Positions 48,201-59,842 of a DNA stretch of 64,000 nt are shown in pieces. Source of the stretch: Magnaporthiopsis rhizophila. Its lineage: Eukaryota > Ascomycota > Sordariomycetes > Magnaporthales > Magnaporthaceae. Position 1 is the first letter of the stretch; each line of letters starts with the position of its first letter. The notes under the pieces are model-generated. The model searched no databases. It was not told the DNA's origin and saw nothing but the letters and a program-made list of their open reading frames with translations. The DNA is taken from the NCBI GenBank assembly GCA_003049465.1, contig PYSS01000081.1, forward strand, positions 1 to 64,000, read 5' to 3'. The position numbers and the translations under genes were made by a program.

Positions 48201-51200
48201 CCCAATAGCGCTTTCCGCCCACCTTCGCTTGGGGCTTGGTGCTCGCTAGCCGGGCGTGCTCGTGCATCCTGGCAACAAGAGTCCTTCAACTTCTTGCCTT
48301 TCTAGGCTAGCACCTAGCACGCAGCTCCACCGCCCATTCAAGCTCGCCGCGAGCTCTGACATTGTCTAGCTCTGTCGTGCTGCTCAGGTTGAACTGCACG
48401 CTCATCCGGCCGTGGGTTTTTTTTTCCTGGCGAGCTCCACCTCGCTCAGTCGCCGTCGTCTTCCTGCCGTTCCGCCCCTACCCTGTCCCGCAGCGGACCA
48501 CCCCTCCCTTGTTCGACCACCACGAATTCATTTCCCTAGGGCTGGCGATTGTTCCGAGCCCTCGCCAGCGGCTGCTGGTCCGCGAGGTTGACCCCATATA
48601 TCCACACACACCCACCCACGACTACGCCCTGTTTTGTCTAGTCCAATATTTGCGGAATGCCGCTTGGCGCCTTGTCGCTTGACCGGCTTGACCGCCGCGC
48701 AGGTGTGCTTGGGTGGTAGCTCGCTAGAATGTCGCCGATGGATTGTGCAACTTGGACACGGCAGGCTCCAGTCATCCCGCGAGTTGTAGGCCGACGGGAT
48801 TAGGGTTACCAGGTTGTATCGAGGAGATTCCCGGATGTGGTGCGAGGCAGACACGAGCCGCGCTCGGATCATTAGCCATGCCTTGGAGCCCCAGTTCTTA
48901 CCCGCTTCCCTGCAGTGACTAACTGCCTGGTAAGCAAGTCGGTGTTGGCACATTGCTGCTCACACATTTCCCACGTTTGATCCCTGACCAAGTGGCTACT
49001 TGCTCAGCCCGACATGCGCGGCGTAGGGCAAGCATGACCCTGGATACATTCCCCTGTTTGTTCGTCATCGCTGTTTTCTCTACTCCTCCTGGCGCTGCCA
49101 CCATATCAGGTTCCTCTTGCCCTCCCGAGCTCCTCGGCTCGGTTCTAATCTGCCCGCAAGGCCAGGCCAAGAGTATGGAGTTGGAGGGAGACTTTCAGGC
49201 GCGTTCGCCGGTCTCGTGTGCATCCCACACCAGACCACCACCGGAGCTGTACGACCAAGAGGGCATGGGCCGGGGTACTGGGCTGGAACCCATACAAACA
49301 TATGTTAGTGTACGCTGCTCGGAACACCGAGTGGCGTATCGAGGCAGTGCACGCTGCCACCACGCGACCCAGCGGCAGCACATATGCGCACACACAGCGC
49401 ACCACACAAGATACCCAACACATATCATTAGCGAGCGACTAGGCGCACGTGGGCGTCGGGATCAACATGCAGAATGCCTTCTCCGCTCCCGGATCAGGGG
49501 TGTCAAAGGGGACGAGCCGTGGTCATGCAATGTTTTTCCATATCTGCAAGGCTCGTGCCATTTGTAATATCGGCGGGCAATACCGACGCAACCATGTTCC
49601 CGATCGCCAAGCTACCCTCGGTAGTCCCGGGCAGCTATCACAGACACCTCTCGCGCGTTGTCCCTGCATTAACCCCTTTTCGTACGTTTCCGGGCTTATG
49701 CACTCATGATCACGTGGGGCGTTGGTGGCTGACGACATATGACCTCGTATTCACTGAGTGCTCGCCCTGCGAGAGAGACCTTAGGTCTGGCGGCCTTGGC
49801 CTATAGTTGGGCTCTTCCTCTCCGTTTTATCCCCACCTTGCTCTGTTGGCATCTGTCTTCTTGCATTTGCAGTGCGACGGGGCCGCTTCCGCGACCTACA
49901 AACCCACTTAGTGTTGCCCAGTGGCTCCCCGAGGGTGAGACCTGGATATCCTGGTTAGCCCGGCATCCTCCGACGGGCTGTTCTGCCAGACGGGCCTGCC
50001 GTCTGCGCCCCCCGCTTCCCCTCGCTATGTATCTATTCCTTGCAGACGCTCCCCTCGATATTCTCCGCGAAGGCTAAGCCCTTTTGTGGAGTGCTTTGCG
50101 AGCCGGAATTACACGAAACCCCCGCGGCACGGACCAGAGCAAGATTGAAGCTATCCACTCCTGGATCTTGGGCACCAACATCACCACCCCTGCCTGTCTG
50201 CCTTGCTTCTAGTGCGGCTAGGGATGACTCGATGTGGTCAACCCAAGAGACGAGAAGGGACTATTGAACGCCGTAGGATCTCGCCAAACAACCCTCGGCC
50301 ACTTCCACGCCCACTTATGTGACAAGCTGGCCTGATCGTTTCAGGTCGTCGTATCTACTTCGGAGTCACGAGCGATGGGTGCATCGTGGGTTTGTAAGCC
50401 AGAACCCCCTTGTTCGGTAGCACACCATTTGCGTGCCCCTTTCGCGGCCTCCCAGCTCGTCATCGGTGCGTAGAATTTACTATCAGACCAGCCCAAGCCC
50501 AGTTCAGCTTCAGGCTCCTCGTGACATACACACACATAGGCTAGTCGCCCTTCACCAAGATCTGAACTCGTATGTTGGGGTGTGCTCACCAAAGATGGCA
50601 GCTACCATGTTCCACCCTCCCCTTCATTAATACCTGGTATCGTCTGCGGCATCTCAACCATGTGGTGGTAGCTGCCTGCCACATACCCTTGGGCACCCTT
50701 CCTTGACATATTTTTCCCACCCTGCCATCTTCCTAGGCCACCATGGCTATTTTTGCACCACGTACACGCCAGGAAATTGTGTGATATCCGTCCTATGCCC
50801 GTATCTCGCCCTTCTCTTGTTAGCTCCTATGGCCGTCCTACCTCCACAGTCCCTTCCTCTGAACCCCACCCAGGCCGGCCGTGGTGGAGGGTCGATAGTA
50901 AGCCCTGAGCAAGCCATGTTGACTCCATCCACAGTGGAGTTTTTCTCATCACGAGCCCTTCTGCCATGGTTTTCGTTTTCGTTCTACACCCTCAGAAGTT
51001 ATCATCTCAGACCTAGCCGCCACACACCACACCCTCCCTCTCCTCCTCAAGGGTCTGTTCTACCACTATTCTTCCCCTCCTCCATTTTCGATATTCGATG
51101 AGTCCATACACACCGGACTCATCCTGCCGACGAACTATTGATTTCACTTCTCGTTCTGTCCATTATTGATGTAGGAGTCGAGGTTTCCGTAACAGGATAT

Positions 51201-51300
51201 GATCGACATCGTCTCCGGATCGTATCCCGCGAGCACTCGGCCCCTGGGGATAATGATGGCCCGGGGTGCTCTGACACCGACCTGTGATGGCTTCTCTGGA
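45268..51300. other. Gene-poor 6-kb region, not AT-rich
   Basis: I found no gene I can support. Open frames are short, overlap on both strands, and give proline-, arginine- and serine-rich translations without motifs. From about 47.2 to 51.3 kb the plus strand is pyrimidine-rich in many places, which may reflect untranslated or promoter DNA ahead of the laccase. Small multi-exon genes could be hidden, for example on the minus strand at 46.2-47.0 kb, but no model stood out. Confidence 0.4.
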
Positions 51301-51309
51301 TATATAATA
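51301..51309 (+). promoter_or_regulatory. Putative TATA box of the laccase gene
   Basis: TATATAATA lies 177 bp before the laccase ATG, followed by a pyrimidine-rich leader, as is common in fungal promoters. Confidence 0.5.
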
Positions 51310-51477
51310 GGGAGTTTCCATCTCACATGTCTTCTTCTCCTTGTCCATCCCCTCAGGCCCTCTGAGCTAGGAACTCCCGAGCCCTCTCAAGATCCCCAAG
51401 AACACTCCGGTCTCAGCCTTCGTTCCCTGCCTCTTTGGAGACCATTCCCTTTCTCACTTCCCCTACTCTTGCCCAAC

Positions 51478-53720
51478 ATGAAGTCCTTTGGACTCATCAA
51501 GGGCCTCGCTCTGCTGGCGGGCTTGGTCGCTTCCGCCCCTCTCGCCTCGACAGATGAGTCCCTGGACCTCTTCATTCGCAAGAGCGATGAGAGCACTTCC
51601 ACGGCCGTTGAACTGCTCAAGCGGCAGTCTTGCAACGTTGAATCCAACCGGGCGTGCTGGTCTCCCGGCTTCGACATCAACACGGACTACGAGGCCAATG
51701 TTCCAAATACGGGTGTGACGCGGCAGGTCAGTTGCTATTGCGCTCATTTTTCAGGGCAGACACCTTCTTTCACCTCTGTCGGGACACCTTGACTGACCGG
51801 CACATTCTCGCAGTACAACCTGGTTATCACCGAGGTTGACAACTATGTTGGTGGAGATGGAATTGTCAAGAGCAAGGCCATGCTCATCAACAGTACGTCG
51901 GCTATTATCCAAAAGCCCCCTAGAGTCCCTCGTCACGTGGTAGTCCATGCTAAAAGTCTCCTTGTCCCATAAAGATCAGTTCCCTGGTCCGGTCATCAGA
52001 GCAAACTGGGGAGATTGGGTCGAAGTCACGGTCACCAACAACCTCAGGGTCAACGGGTATGAGATCATTCCGCGTGGTTACCTGTCCGTGCTCGCGCTGA
52101 CTGTGCCGTGATACGGCCTGAAGCACTTCTATTCACTGGCACGGTGTTCGCATGCTCAACAATAACGTCAACGATGGGGCCAACGGCATTACCGAGTGTC
52201 CCATTCCTCCGAACGCAAGCAAAGTCTACAGGTTCCGGGCCGAGCAATATGGATCTTCCTGGTAAGCAACCAGCAATAGTTCTCTCCAACTTTCGAGTCC
52301 TTGGGCTAATTAAGCTTGCGACATATTTGGGGACAGGTACCACTCGCACTTCTCTGGTCAGTACGGGAACGGCGTGGTGGGCACGATGCAGTTCGATGGC
52401 CCAGCATCGCTGCCCTACCAGGAGGATCTTGGCGTCTACCCCATCACGGACTGGTACTACCGCGGCGCGGACGAGATCCAGTTCTCGCTTATCCCTTCGC
52501 CCGGGGTCCCACCCCCGAGCGACAACGTCCTGTTCAACGGTACGCACGTCAACGCGCAGGGCGGCGGCTCGTACAACCGCGTCAAGCTCAAGCCCGGGCG
52601 GCGGCACCGCCTGCGCATCATCAACACGTCAGTCGACAACACCTTCACCGTGTCGCTCGTGGGCCACCAGTTCACCGTGATCCAGACCGACTTTGTGCCC
52701 GTCAACTCCTTCACCGCCAGCCAGATCTTTGTGGGCATCGGGCAGCGCTACGACGTCACCATCGATGCGGACCAGCCCGTCGGCAACTACTGGTTCAACG
52801 TGACGTTCGCGTCGAGCGGGCTGTGCGGCACCAGCCTTATGCAGAAGCCCGCGTCCATCTTCCAGTACGAGGGCGCCTCGGACACGGCTCTGCCCACCAA
52901 CCCCGGGCCCACGCCCACCGACTCCCTGTGCGAGGACCTCTCGGCCTGGACGCCCGTGGTTTCCAAGAACGTGCCTCAGGCTTCCTTCACCGCCGTGCCG
53001 GGCAACACGCTCGAGGCGGCGACGAACGTCAAGAACTGGCAGGGCCAACAGCGCGTCTATTGGGAGATCAACGGCTCCGACATGAACATCACGTGGGACG
53101 AGCCCACGCTCGAGTACCTGGTCAAGGGCAACATGAGCTTCCCCCGGAACTTTAACGTGTTCGAGGTGCCGCAGAACAACCAGGTAGGTTTGGGTTTATC
53201 GACTCCGCCACGCCATTCTTTCTCGTCTTCATCCCTCATTGTTTTGCGGCTAGACCAACCAGATACCCAACTAACCACATGTACGTTCTCCGCTCAGTGG
53301 TCCTTCTGGATCATCCAGAACCCCACGGTAGCGCCGCACCCGATGCACCTGCACGGGCACGACTTCTACCTGCTGGGCCGGACGCCGGCGCAGTCGAATC
53401 CGTTCGCGGGCCCCGTGCGGCGCTTCAACGCGGCCACGGACATGGCGACACTCAACTTCAACAACCCGGTGCGGCGCGACGTGACCATGCTGCCGGCCAA
53501 CGGCTGGATCGCCGTCGCCTTCCGCACCGACAACCCGGGCGCCTGGCTGTTCCACTGCCACATCGCCTGGCACGTGGCCCAGGGCCTGAGCGTGCAGTTC
53601 CTCGAGCGCGTCCAGGACATCCCGACCACGTTCCCGCTCAGCGCCATTGAGCCGACGTGCTCGCAGTGGGCGCAGTACTACGCCAGCAGCCCAATTAAGC
53701 AGCACGACTCGGGGCTGTGA
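51478..53720 (+). CDS. Secreted laccase (asco-laccase multicopper oxidase), 605 aa
   Basis: Six exons: 51478-51726, 51814-51892, 51975-52056, 52124-52261, 52337-53183 and 53298-53720, totalling 606 codons with stop. The enzyme oxidises phenols and reduces oxygen to water outside the cell. The N-terminus is a signal peptide (MKSFGLIKGLALLAGLVASAPLA), then a propeptide ending in Lys-Arg before QSCN, a Kex2-type site. The four copper segments are complete: HWHG (His141, His143), WYHSHFSGQYGNG (His185, His187), HPMHLHGHDF (His479, His482, His484) and HCHIAWHVAQGL (His551, Cys552, His553, His557). The residue at the type-1 axial position is Leu562. The protein ends in DSGL, the C-terminal plug of ascomycete laccases, whose last residues are usually processed after the Gly. 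Length and intron-rich structure are normal for the family. It could act in lignin or phenol turnover or in pigment formation. Confidence 0.95.
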
Positions 53721-54548
53721 AGGAAGCGGATGTGTCACCGTCAAGCGGTCTAGCCTAGGCAGTCAGGGGGAGGGAGATGGATTTGAACCGAACATGGGCG
53801 AAGGGTCTCCTGCTGGGAAACGTGTTCGCTTCTAGGGATCTACCTAGCTGCCTAGCTCTTTGCTTTGTTTCTTTTCTTCTGGTTCTCTGGGATGTTTCTG
53901 GTTTCTCTGGGATGTCGCTCTTGCCGCTTCGGGAAGGTGGTTCTTTTGTGTCAGGGGGCGGTCGGGGATCTCCTTACTTTTGCGCATGTCGTTCTCTTGC
54001 GCTAGCCTCAGAACAGCGCCGAGCAATGCGAGCATGCAATCATTCAAGGTTTTTTTTCGTCTGGTCCGGCGGTGACGAAATCCGACCCTATCTTGGTTAC
54101 TGTACGATGCGCCCGGGGAACGTTGTCATGGCATAGGAGCCCCTGTCCGGACAGGGCGAATGCTCCGTGCGCCAGGCGCTGTCAATGTCATTCGACGACA
54201 TTGGATTTAAGCGCTACGGGGGACGGGGAGCTGTTACCTGTATCGTACATAAACTTCATCGGCTGTCCAAACGGGAGCTCCTGTCCGGGGAGAGCCCAGT
54301 CCAGGATGCGAAAAGAAATCATTTCCGATTTACCCCCTTTTTTCTTTTCGTCTCCTTTTTTCGAACCCCGGCCCCGGCTCTGTTGCCCATGTTCCAAATC
54401 GGGCCTCCCGGGCATCGAACCCGTCTCTCGATCTGACAGGCGGTGTTTTCCCCGCGAGCTCTGGAGAAGTCGGCCTGGTTCGCTGTTTGCCAAGGGAGTC
54501 GAGTTGGGGAAGGCCAATATCTTGCATCGTTGCACACAGGATGGGATC
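53721..54548. other. Intergenic region between laccase and small secreted protein
   Basis: No protein gene is supported. It includes a tRNA-Asp-like relic on the minus strand and the upstream region of the small secreted protein gene. Confidence 0.5.
54405..54465 (-). pseudogene. tRNA-Asp-like relic
   Basis: On the minus strand the sequence shows CCGCCTGTCAG, resembling the anticodon loop of tRNA-Asp(GTC). The T-arm-like CGGGTTCGATGCCCG follows at the right distance. The 3' half of the anticodon stem does not pair with the 5' half, and the 5' acceptor and D arm are not recognisable. I read it as a degenerate or partial copy, or a chance match. Confidence 0.25.
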
Positions 54549-54555
54549 TATAAAA
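54549..54555 (+). promoter_or_regulatory. Putative TATA box of the small secreted protein gene
   Basis: TATAAAA lies 181 bp before the ATG at 54730, close to the spacing seen for the laccase TATA box. Confidence 0.45.
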
Positions 54556-54729
54556 TGGACGGCTCCCACCTCGCCTTCATCACAACGTATCCCTCCTTCT
54601 GTCTCACCACACACACAGGGTAGCCAGCTTTCCACACTCTTTTTCCCATCGCTCATCCGACGAAGACGTTTGCTTTCCGGCCGTCCAACAAAAAAAAAAA
54701 ACAAACAACCACACCACCAGTAACCGAAA

Positions 54730-55212
54730 ATGCGTTTCTTCAACCTCGCCGTTACCCTCGCCGCCGCCGGCCTCGTCGCCGCGTCGCCCGTGCCCGAGGG
54801 CGAGACGACGGCCAATTGCCCCAGCTGGATGAGGTCCGGTAGACTGCTCGAGGGCAATGCCTGCTGCGTCTACGACTTCAACATCGGGCACTGCGTAAGC
54901 CCCTCCTCCTATTAGATGCCCGCGTACCTACTTATACATAACCCCCTATCCCCATTCATGTTTTGGACACCCACCCAACCGAAAGCCATATTTGCTGACA
55001 AGGGAATCCCTCTCCTCCCCACCTGCACGCAGTGCAACCTCACCAACGACCCGAGGCTCTACCAGGTCCCGTCGTGCTCCAGCGAGCCGTTCTCGAGCCG
55101 CGACGAGTTTAGCCGGTATAGGATGTGCAACGAGGGCCGCCAGAGCGGCGAGGCCTGCGACGGCGTCCCGACCGTTGACAGGCAGTGGAAGTGGCCTGAG
55201 CAGAAGCAGTAA
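54730..55212 (+). CDS. Small secreted cysteine-rich protein, 114 aa
   Basis: Exons 54730-54894 and 55033-55212 (138-bp intron with GTAAGC donor and GCACGCAG acceptor, phase 0). A clear signal peptide (MRFFNLAVTLAAAGLVAAS) precedes a mature part with eight cysteines (one in ANCPSW, a CC pair, GHC followed directly by C at the exon junction, then four more), enough for four disulfides. The C-terminus is charged (RQWKWPEQKQ). Size, secretion and cysteine content fit an effector-like or antimicrobial-type small secreted protein; I do not recognise a family and do not assign a function. The ATG follows an A-rich leader. It lies about 1 kb downstream of the laccase in the same direction, each with its own TATA-like element. 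Confidence 0.8.
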
Positions 55213-56805
55213 ATTAAACCGGGTCCAGCCTGCGTGTGTCTATCTGACCGGATTATCTTAGCTCCCTGCATGTTAATTTGCGTCTTTTTTGAGTCTTGGA
55301 CAATATCAAGGGAGCTTCACGCTTCCTCAGAAAGCAAAGCAAAAAGGGTACATTGGGAGTTTTTTTTTTCCTTGTCCCCCAGAGTTGCGTTGTCAGTTTA
55401 CGTGATGTGATGGTGATGATGTGCGCCCTGCTATGGACTTGAGTGGATGGCGACGGAAGCCTTGCCATTGGAATGTTTCTCTCTTTGGAAAGGGACGCCT
55501 GATCATAGTGGTGCAGTTCAACAAGCATCCAGCACACATGGGCTCCTCTCAAGCAACGAGTAGAATGAGGAGTCCCGCGACTCAAGCGATCTGTCAACCG
55601 TCGAACAATGCACAAGCCAGGCACAGGCAGTGGCATGTGGAAGCATGGCCAGACGGGGCTGCGTGTGTGGCTGGGCGGCTCTGCGTCACATTCTAGTTTC
55701 GACGTTGCGGCAAGCTGCAGCGTATGGGACAAAGACCAACAAAAAGGGGGAAAACACATGAAAAAAAAAACGTCAAACAAAGGGAATTTGTCACAATGCT
55801 CAACCATCAGGTTCGCCCCTGGCCTTCCACACACGTGCTGGGAAGTGCTGGTACACCCCGCCTTTCTTGCGCGCGGCGTCGGACCCGGCCGGTGTTGCGG
55901 CTTGCCCGTTTCTGGCCGGCGCGGCCGGGCTAGGTCGACGACAAGTGCCGATTCGCCCGTGCCGCGCAGGCGATGTCGGTCGCTCTCAACCAGCGGCGAC
56001 AAGGGTAGGCGCCGGTGACGCGATACCTCGTCGTCGTCGCCTGATGTGTGCTGGGACGCCGGGGGACATAACCCGCCACCACCGGGACGCCATCGAACGT
56101 CGCAAGTAGCGCACCGCTGCTCATGTTGTCGGCCTAATGCTGGTGCGCCGTGAGGAGGCGGGCGCGGCCGGGACCGCTAATGTAGCGGGGCGCATGGAGG
56201 AGGACGCCGGGGAGCTGGCAGCGGCGACGACGGGAGGAGAGGAATATCAGCCGGGGGGCGCGCAAGGTGCTTGTCGCCTATTCTGGAGGGGCAAGTTGTG
56301 CTCGTGGGCTTGGGAAAGGGAGAAGGTGGCGGCGGCGAACGCCCGCCGAGTTCGGTGCGGACATGGTCATCATCCTCCTCCTCCGCCCTCCAGATCCAGA
56401 TGGGCGGCGGGTTCCGACACCAATCGTACGTAGCAAAGGCATACACGTATCTGACCGAATGGTCTTTGCTGCCGTATTCATCCCGGCCTCAAACCACGAA
56501 AATCCCATTTGTCAGGCAAACGGGAGCTCGAAACGGCTGGAAACCTGCGCAGAATATGGCAGCCCTAGGTCGATGTTGACGGAACGATCTACCCCATGCC
56601 TCCATTTGTTCACTTGTTGCCCGATCGCCAGCCGCAAGATGGTATCCCTTACTTATATAGTGCGAGTCCTCATATCCCAGTGTGCTTTTCGAAAGAGGCC
56701 CCCTAGTAGAAAACACAACCACGCCAGGACAACTCCAAAAATATTGCACTAGCTTCCCGACCAACTATCCAAAACAACCTCCTCCAGGAATTCCGATCAG
56801 AGAAC
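55213..56805. other. Intergenic region, no gene seen
   Basis: Plus- and minus-strand frames overlap and give low-complexity Arg/Ala/Gly- or Pro-rich translations, typical of GC-rich noncoding DNA. Confidence 0.4.
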
Positions 56806-57622
56806 ATGAACAACCCGTCCAACCCCGGCGGGGGCCCGGCCACCCCGGCTGTCGGCCCAACCGGCACCGCACCCACCCTAGTCCGCAGCAGGGTTAACAG
56901 CACGCCCGTCTCCGTGGCTCTCCGGGATGCGCGTGGACGTAGCGTCCAAGCACTATTCATCCGAGGACAGCACAGCCTATTTTTGAGGACGAGCGCAGGC
57001 TCGTCCAGGATTTCATACGAGATTGGAATAGCGGCAACCCGGTACGAATGTTACAAAACTACCCTCTATGCTACGGATTTTCGCTTCGAAAGAAGCCAAC
57101 CTCATCGTTAACATTAATAATTAGAGTAGGGAGAACGACCCGCCGTTCGCGGACGTGTGTCCGCTATCAGCAGTTATTGTATGGTAAGTCGGCAAAGCTG
57201 CCCCGTATTTGTAATTGCCATTATAAAAAGCCGTAATCAGCTTGCATTTTAGCATGACCTTTAATCTTTCCACTTTAAACGGCACTTGGTGCAAAGCCGG
57301 GCCGCGACTAACCCTTGTCTTGCGATAATTATAATAAAAGTTGTGGCCATCACCTGTCATGGGATAACGTCCTTCGCAAAGATACCTGGCACATGACAAT
57401 TGAGGTAGTTAGCCGCCGGCAGCTCCGCCGGCGGAGGAGGGGAATGGTCGCCAGAGGGCGAATTCATTTAAACTATGATTTCGATGGCGATCTCTCTCGG
57501 TCAACGTATACAAGTTATACGTTTGGAGTCGGTGGGCCGCCGACGCTACCCCGCATATACGCCAACGGTACGGGGGACCTGCGCGTCGTAAACGCCGCGC
57601 TTCGGGCCAGGGTCCCCTAAGT
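56806..57622 (+). CDS. Possible two-exon hypothetical gene
   Basis: I do not recognise it. An ATG-started frame at 56806 (MNNPSNPGGGPATPAVGPTG) reads through a Pro/Gly-rich start into a more ordinary sequence with GRSVQALFIRGQHSLFL. A possible donor (GTACGA at about 57042) and an acceptor (GGTAGTTAG just before about 57414) would join it, in frame, to a second open stretch containing RIHLNYDFDGDLS and ending ALRARVP before a stop near 57620. The intervening stretch of nearly 400 bp is long for this genome and more AT-rich. Without splicing the frame stops at 57111. Either model is weak; it lies just before the AT-rich block and could be a relic. Confidence 0.25.
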
Positions 57623-59364
57623 ACTCGGTGCATAGAAAAGGCGCATGCAGGGGACCGAGAGCAAGCCCGAGGGTAAAACGGTTTTTTTGTTCGTGGATCC
57701 GGGTGACAGGCTCCCCGGCCCTCGCGAAAATTATCCGCCAGAAGTAATTATCTTTCCCCCGGCCACCTCCTCCGCCACCTCCTAACCAGTGGCACCAACT
57801 ACACAGGGCCCGGTACGACGAATATATAAAGTCGGCCACCCTCCCACCATTAAATTTTAAAACCCCGATAACCAAGTGGCTAAGAGGGCCAGGGTTGCCA
57901 AGGGGCAGGCACATGCAAAAAGGACCAGATGAAAGTAGAAGGTTTTTTTTTTTTTTTACCACCGTTTAGATTGGAAAATTATTTGCAAATGTGATACCGT
58001 TAAAATACCGTTGTTTCTTTTTAAACAAAAATAAAACAAAAAAGGGCCTTACTTAAGCTTTTTATAAGATTATTTTGTATGAAATACCACAAAAAGAATT
58101 CGTACTTTCGGGCTTGCCCTGAATTTCCCGATCTTTGTCTTATTTGGATATTAGACATTTGTCAGAGGTGGCCTGGAGTCACGTGGGTGGCAATTAGTGC
58201 CCCATAGCTTTAGGCCTTGCACCGGCCCTGGCCTGCGATTAAATAAAGTAGTATAATAGACACCAATCATTTTGGGTGCCAGTCGTTGCGCACCTTTATC
58301 AGGTTGTAAGCCCTTGCACCGCCGCTAACAATATCTTTGCCTGATTTGGAAAGATTAACAGTGCACAAGTTGTTTATCGTTATTTGCGTTTTTCTGCTGT
58401 GAATTATGGGCGAGGCGCAGCAATTAGAAAACCGTCAAAACGATAATTAATAAGGCCGCGTTCGGCGCCGATCAGCAATTATAACAAAATAATAATAATA
58501 ACCCTTTTAGCGCTTAAAAGCACTGTTTTTTTTGCAATCCAACGCTTTTATATGCATTAAAAAAGCTAATAAAGCCGCCGAAATGGCGGAATATTGCAAA
58601 ATTGCAGTTAAAATTCCGGACCTGCTAGGGCCTTTTAATCTGGAAATATAGAAACGCACCATTCGGGTGCATTTAACCGTTTCCTGCAATATTTCCTTTA
58701 TATCTGCTAATCCTCCGGCTAAGCCGGCTGGAATAAAGAACGATAAAGCTGTATAATTATAGGCTTTTAAAAGGATATTAATATGGTATTATATCCGTAA
58801 TAATATTAAAAAGGTAACCACAAACCTGGAAAAAGCCGGCTGGAACCGCCCCAAAAATCACAAAAATTAAAATCCAAAAATTTTTTGGGATAAAATAATT
58901 AGTATTATCGAAATTACCGCTAATAACCGTTTTAATGCCCTAATTAATAAATATTATATAATTTTGGTGAAAAAATTTAACAATAATATTAAAAAATATA
59001 CAAATTGCTGGCTATAAATAAAACAGACCTTAAATTAGGCTAATATTAATATTCCGGATCAAATATTTATAAGGAGCTTTATTAACAGGCTTAGTGCTAT
59101 TTACCCTTTTGCGGTAATTATAATTTTGGGGAATTATAAGGGCAAGCGCCGCACTTTTGCTAATTATATTTTAAAAATACTTAAAAATACGGCGGTTATA
59201 AAAGTTTTAAAGTTAAAGGCTATAATTAACATTAATAAAAAGCCGAAAAAATTTTAAAGGACAAGGGAGAAACCGAAACCTTATAATAAAAAGGGTTGTA
59301 TTATTATTTTGCGTGCTCCCCACCACGATAAATATGGTAAATATTACAAAAATAATAATAATAA
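57623..59364. other. Transition into an AT-rich, RIP-like block; unidentified repeat remnants
   Basis: A T-run lies near 57942-57957, after which the sequence is strongly AT-rich. Between about 58430 and 59364 the plus strand gives interrupted coding-like stretches that look like a degraded mobile element, but I could not assign a family. Confidence 0.4.
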
Positions 59365-59842
59365 TGTTACGACCACAGCTGGCAGGGGACGGAAAGGCTG
59401 GGGCTAACCCCCAGCGGAACGCCTTTACCCCGCAGTCATGCAAGCCATGGGCCAAATAACCAAAGCCAGGAAAAAGTTATATAATTAGGCACTTACCTAA
59501 GCACGGGTAACATAACAAATATATTTGCTATGTAACATAATAAATATAACAAACATAACACGGTGATATATTCGCTATACAACATAGCAAATATAACACG
59601 GATATGGTAAAAAAAATTACGGGTATATAAAGGAGGATTCCCATTATGTTAGGTAATTTTTAACTGAAACTTCGGCATTAGTTAACCTAAATTAGCTCCA
59701 AAATAACCCTTTGGGCAAGCAAAATACAGATAATTGTTTTACTAAACCCCAAATCACGTACAAAGCAACCTTGCACCCCAGTACTGCTTAATACCGCCCT
59801 TAGGTACTTTATTTTAAAAGCAGAAAACTTATAATTGTAATA
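59365..59842 (+). repeat. 5' LTR of the second gypsy element (478 bp)
   Basis: It begins TGTTAC and ends near TTGTAATA. In place of the 35-bp repeats of the first element, it has AT-rich short repeats based on AACATAACAAATATA (about 59505-59605). Confidence 0.75.

Noticed and set aside
48953..49567. 204-codon plus-strand frame upstream of the laccase
   Set aside because: It begins at a non-ATG codon, has no motif, and is overlapped by open frames on the other strand.
55867..56446. Arg/Ala/Gly-rich frames on both strands at 55.9-56.4 kb
   Set aside because: Low-complexity translations in all frames of a GC-rich stretch; no support for a gene.
58430..59364. Degraded coding-like stretch considered as a fourth Fot1-type copy
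   Set aside because: It lacks the GCACCCC...GGCCACC inverted repeats and the MPEK start shared by the three clear copies.
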